Source: CAYZPB01 sp964480445
GTDB lineage: Bacteria; Bacillota; Bacilli; Tepidibacillales; Tepidibacillaceae
Direction of reading: 5' to 3'
DNA length: 9,352 nt
NCBI GenBank assembly: GCA_964480445.1
Contig: CAYZPB010000038.1
Span: 1-9,352, forward strand
Shown here: in pieces, positions 7,231 to 9,352 of the stretch
Layout: every line of letters begins with the position of its first letter
Numbering within the stretch: position 1 is the stretch's first letter
The notes under the pieces: generated by a model
What the model saw: only the letters and a program-made list of their open reading frames with translations
Told to the model about the DNA's origin: nothing
The model's database searches: none
Program-made: the position numbers and the translations under genes

Positions 7231-7547
7231 GTTATCGTTATATGCGAATGATTGTTTTTTTCGATTTGCCAACTACGGGGAAAGAGGATTTAAGAAATTA
7301 TCGAAAGTTTAGGAAACAGTTAATAAACAATGGTTTTATGATGTTGCAAGAATCTGTTTATTGTCGAATGGTTTTAAATAGAAGCATTATTAACACATTG
7401 GTTCTAATCTTACGCAAACATAAACCTCCTGCCGGTTTAGTTCAGATATTAGTAATTACTGAGAAGCAATTCTCTAGTATCGAATATCTTGTAGGAGAGA
7501 GTCGAAGCGACATAGTTGATAGTGATGAAAGAGTGATTATCCTATGA
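7227..7547 (+). CDS. cas2: Cas2 adaptation protein, type II-A
   Basis: Small ferredoxin-fold protein that dimerises and bridges two Cas1 dimers during spacer integration. At 106 residues it fits the II-A size. The N-terminal strand MRMIVFFDLPT carries the conserved aspartate (D13), followed by the basic helix KFRKQLINNGF and the motif MLQESVYCR. It overlaps both cas1 and csn2 by 4 bases (ATGA each time), and no clear ribosome binding site is visible before it, again suggesting coupled translation. Confidence 0.97.
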   Translation: MSYRYMRMIVFFDLPTTGKEDLRNYRKFRKQLINNGFMMLQESVYCRMVLNRSIINTLVLILRKHKPPAGLVQILVITEKQFSSIEYLVGESRSDIVDSDERVIIL

Positions 7548-8209
7548 AATTTATGTTTCCTAGTTTAAGTTCCCCAATTATTATCGAAGAATACTCAATA
7601 TATTCTTTGGTAATTGAAAATCAGAAACTACTGCGTCATTTATTAGAAGACCTATATAATCAACAAGCTGGGTATGAAGGCACTTCAATACTATCCAATA
7701 ATGATGTACCGATTGATATTAGTAAAAATGTTGAGTTGATTTCTAACTATATACCATTTGACATTAATCAGAAGAGATTCTTAAACCGAATAATCAATAC
7801 GTTAGAAGAAATGTCACTAAAAAATACTTTTTATCATGAAACCCAAGAAATATTAAATTTATTAGAAAGACACCTTAGTAATATGTCTTTTAATCTTAAT
7901 GTTGACATTGATACTAGCAAATTATTTTTTCCTAATATATTAAAAGCGATTGGCATTTACATTAAAGATGATTATGAATTCCCTCTTGAAAAACTGCTTA
8001 ACTTCTTTGAAATGGTTTTAGAATTAGAAAAAGAGAAATTGTTTATAACAATTAACTTAAGATCTTTTTATACCGACGAAGAACTATACCCTTTTATTGA
8101 AACGCTAATCGATAATAAGTATAAACTGCTAATGATTGAATCATCTGACAGACCTTTGCTTATGCACGAAAAAAGACTAATTATTGACAATGATTTATGT
8201 GAACTATAA
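7544..8209 (+). CDS. csn2: Csn2 adaptation protein, type II-A
   Basis: Csn2 is the subtype II-A marker: a ring-shaped tetramer that encircles double-stranded DNA ends and is needed for spacer acquisition. The 221-residue length fits the short Csn2 form. Similarity to S. pyogenes Csn2 is low but collinear: the N-terminal SLSSPI, a central ISNYIPFDINQKRFLNRI matching the family's LVTDILGFDVN region, INLRSFYTDEELYPF matching its SGAFLTKDEV region, and a C-terminal LLMIES. Position between cas2 and the array is also typical. The last codons overlap a candidate promoter for the array. A possible weak ribosome binding site GAAAGAG lies about 11 bases before the start, inside cas2. Confidence 0.93.
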   Translation: MKFMFPSLSSPIIIEEYSIYSLVIENQKLLRHLLEDLYNQQAGYEGTSILSNNDVPIDISKNVELISNYIPFDINQKRFLNRIINTLEEMSLKNTFYHETQEILNLLERHLSNMSFNLNVDIDTSKLFFPNILKAIGIYIKDDYEFPLEKLLNFFEMVLELEKEKLFITINLRSFYTDEELYPFIETLIDNKYKLLMIESSDRPLLMHEKRLIIDNDLCEL

Positions 8210-8210
8210 C
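8184..8210 (+). promoter_or_regulatory. Candidate pre-crRNA promoter at the end of csn2
   Basis: Consensus -35 TTGACA (8184-8189) is followed 15 bases later by TATAAC (8205-8210). The spacing is short, which lowers confidence. Expected start is near 8217, about 40 bases before the first repeat. No terminator is visible between csn2 and the array, so read-through from the cas operon could also make pre-crRNA. Confidence 0.4.
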
Positions 8211-8259
8211 ATAATATTGAAGATACATGCGATATGTAGATCGTTTCTCAGATTTTGAG
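8210..8259 (+). promoter_or_regulatory. CRISPR leader with leader-anchoring-like sequence
   Basis: The 50 bases between the csn2 stop and the first repeat form the leader, the side where new spacers enter. They end in TTTTGAG (8253-8259) directly against the repeat, one base from ATTTGAG, a known class of type II-A leader-anchoring sequence read by Cas1-Cas2. A small inverted repeat TACAT-GCGAT-ATGTA lies at 8224-8238; its role is unknown. Confidence 0.8.
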
Positions 8260-9352
8260 GTTTGAGAGTAGTGTATTTTCAGAGAGTTCTAAAGCAACTT
8301 TGGGGTTGGTCTTTCGGGTGGTGGGGTTTGAGAGTAGTGTATTTTCAGAGAGTTCTAAAGCACGGAAAATGTAGATATAGACAGCCTGCCAGTTTGAGAG
8401 TAGTGTATTTTCAGAGAGTTCTAAAGCTTTAATTTTGATAAGCTATATATAAGAAATGTTTGAGAGTAGTGTATTTTCAGAGAGTTCTAAAGCACAATTT
8501 ATTTAAGGTGTCACTAAAAGATATGTTTGAGAGTAGTGTATTTTCAGAGAGTTCTAAAGCAGAAAAAGCGGAAAAGTTAGAAGTTAATAAGTTTGAGAGT
8601 AGTGTATTTTCAGAGAGTTCTAAAGCTGTGCATGTATCAACTCTCCCAGCAGCTCGTGTTTGAGAGTAGTGTATTTTCAGAGAGTTCTAAAGCTTTATAA
8701 AAGTATGTAAGCAAGAAATAGAGTTTGAGAGTAGTGTATTTTCAGAGAGTTCTAAAGCCTATTATTCAGCAAACAGGGGGAGGAGTAGGTTTGAGAGTAG
8801 TGTATTTTCAGAGAGTTCTAAAGCTACACTTAATCCATTCTCTTCTGCCCATATGTTTGAGAGTAGTGTATTTTCAGAGAGTTCTAAAGCTATAAAAAAG
8901 GAGAGGATATGGACTTCGAAGTTTGAGAGTAGTGTATTTTCAGAGAGTTCTAAAGCTATGACAACACTATGACAGGTACGAAAGAAGTTTGAGAGTAGTG
9001 TATTTTCAGAGAGTTCTAAAGCTGCGTAGAGCGATATAAGGCACTAACACAGGTTTGAGAGTAGTGTATTTTCAGAGAGTTCTAAAGCAAGCAAAAAGAA
9101 GAAAGGCAGTAAAAAAGAGTTTGAGAGTAGTGTATTTTCAGAGAGTTCTAAAGCAATCTGCAAGAGTACTGGGATAAATACTGTGTTTGAGAGTAGTGTA
9201 TTTTCAGAGAGTTCTAAAGCTAAAACATCGAGAAACATTCAACATATACGTTTGAGAGTAGTGTATTTTCAGAGAGTTCTAAAGCTATCTACTTTTGGGT
9301 TTAAGCTAATATCCGTGTTTGAGAGTAGTGTATTTTCAGAGAGTTCTAAAGC
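8260..9352 (+). CRISPR. Type II-A CRISPR array: 17 repeats, 16 spacers, probably continuing past the window
   Basis: The 36-base repeat begins GTTTGAGAGTAG and ends GAGTTCTAAAGC. Repeats start at 8260, 8326, 8392, 8458, 8525, 8591, 8658, 8723, 8789, 8855, 8921, 8987, 9053, 9119, 9185, 9250 and 9317. All copies appear identical. Spacers are 30 bases except the 4th, 6th and 16th (31) and the 7th and 15th (29); none are duplicated. The last repeat ends on the last base of the window and shows no degeneracy, so the array very likely continues. Orientation is set by the leader beside csn2 and by tracrRNA pairing with the repeat's 5' 23 bases. Newest spacers should be at 8296 and 8362. Spacer targets cannot be identified from sequence alone. 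Confidence 0.99.

Noticed and set aside
8460..8663. Open frame of 67 codons on the plus strand in the array with the repeated peptide FESSVFSESSKA
   Set aside because: The repeat plus a 30-base spacer is 66 bases, a multiple of three, so any stop-free frame of the repeat persists. It is an artefact of the CRISPR array.
9044..9238. Open frame of 64 codons on the minus strand in the array with repeated ALELSENTLLSN
   Set aside because: Same 66-base periodicity artefact; there is no ribosome binding site and it lies wholly in repeats and spacers.

Overview
The window carries a compact type II-A CRISPR-Cas locus from a low-GC Gram-positive-type bacterium (Bacillota). The grounds are AT-rich coding sequence, purine-rich Shine-Dalgarno sites, a Csn2-type adaptation module, and a Cas9 whose size and motif order resemble the S. 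pyogenes-like II-A family. Finer taxonomy cannot be read from the sequence; Clostridia, Negativicutes, Erysipelotrichia and Lactobacillales all remain possible.

Left part (1-2040, minus strand): a two-component system. An OmpR-family response regulator (1232-1915) is followed, with an 8-base overlap, by a membrane sensor histidine kinase (1-1239) whose last residues lie off the left edge. Upstream of the regulator is an extended -10 promoter. It is preceded by a direct repeat TTTAAG-N5-CTTAAG, which closely resembles a CiaR box and suggests autoregulation by a CiaRH-like system.

Intergenic region (1916-2260): this 345-base gap holds the regulator promoter, two inverted repeats, a tracrRNA gene on the minus strand (about 2121-2220) with its own strong promoter and intrinsic terminator, and the cas9 ribosome binding site. 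The tracrRNA promoter sits in the cas9 5' untranslated region, and a plausible cas9 promoter sits inside the tracrRNA gene, so the two transcription units are interleaved.

Cas operon (2261-8209, plus strand): cas9, cas1, cas2 and csn2, each joined to the next by a 4-base ATGA overlap. All recognisable catalytic residues of Cas9 (D13, E783, H868, H999/H1000, D1003) and Cas1 (E147, H203, E218) are present, so the system looks intact.

Array (8260-9352): 17 identical 36-base repeats and 16 spacers of 29-31 bases, running to the last base of the window and probably beyond. A 50-base leader ends in TTTTGAG, a type II-A leader-anchoring-like motif.

How it works together: Cas1, Cas2, Csn2 and Cas9 should capture spacers at the csn2-proximal end. 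Pre-crRNA pairs through the first 23 bases of the repeat with the tracrRNA anti-repeat, is presumably cut by host RNase III, and guides Cas9 to invading DNA. By its gene set this is a canonical II-A system rather than a new class. The unusual points are the interleaved tracrRNA/cas9 control region, the incomplete anti-repeat, and a PAM-interacting domain lacking the S. pyogenes arginine pair.
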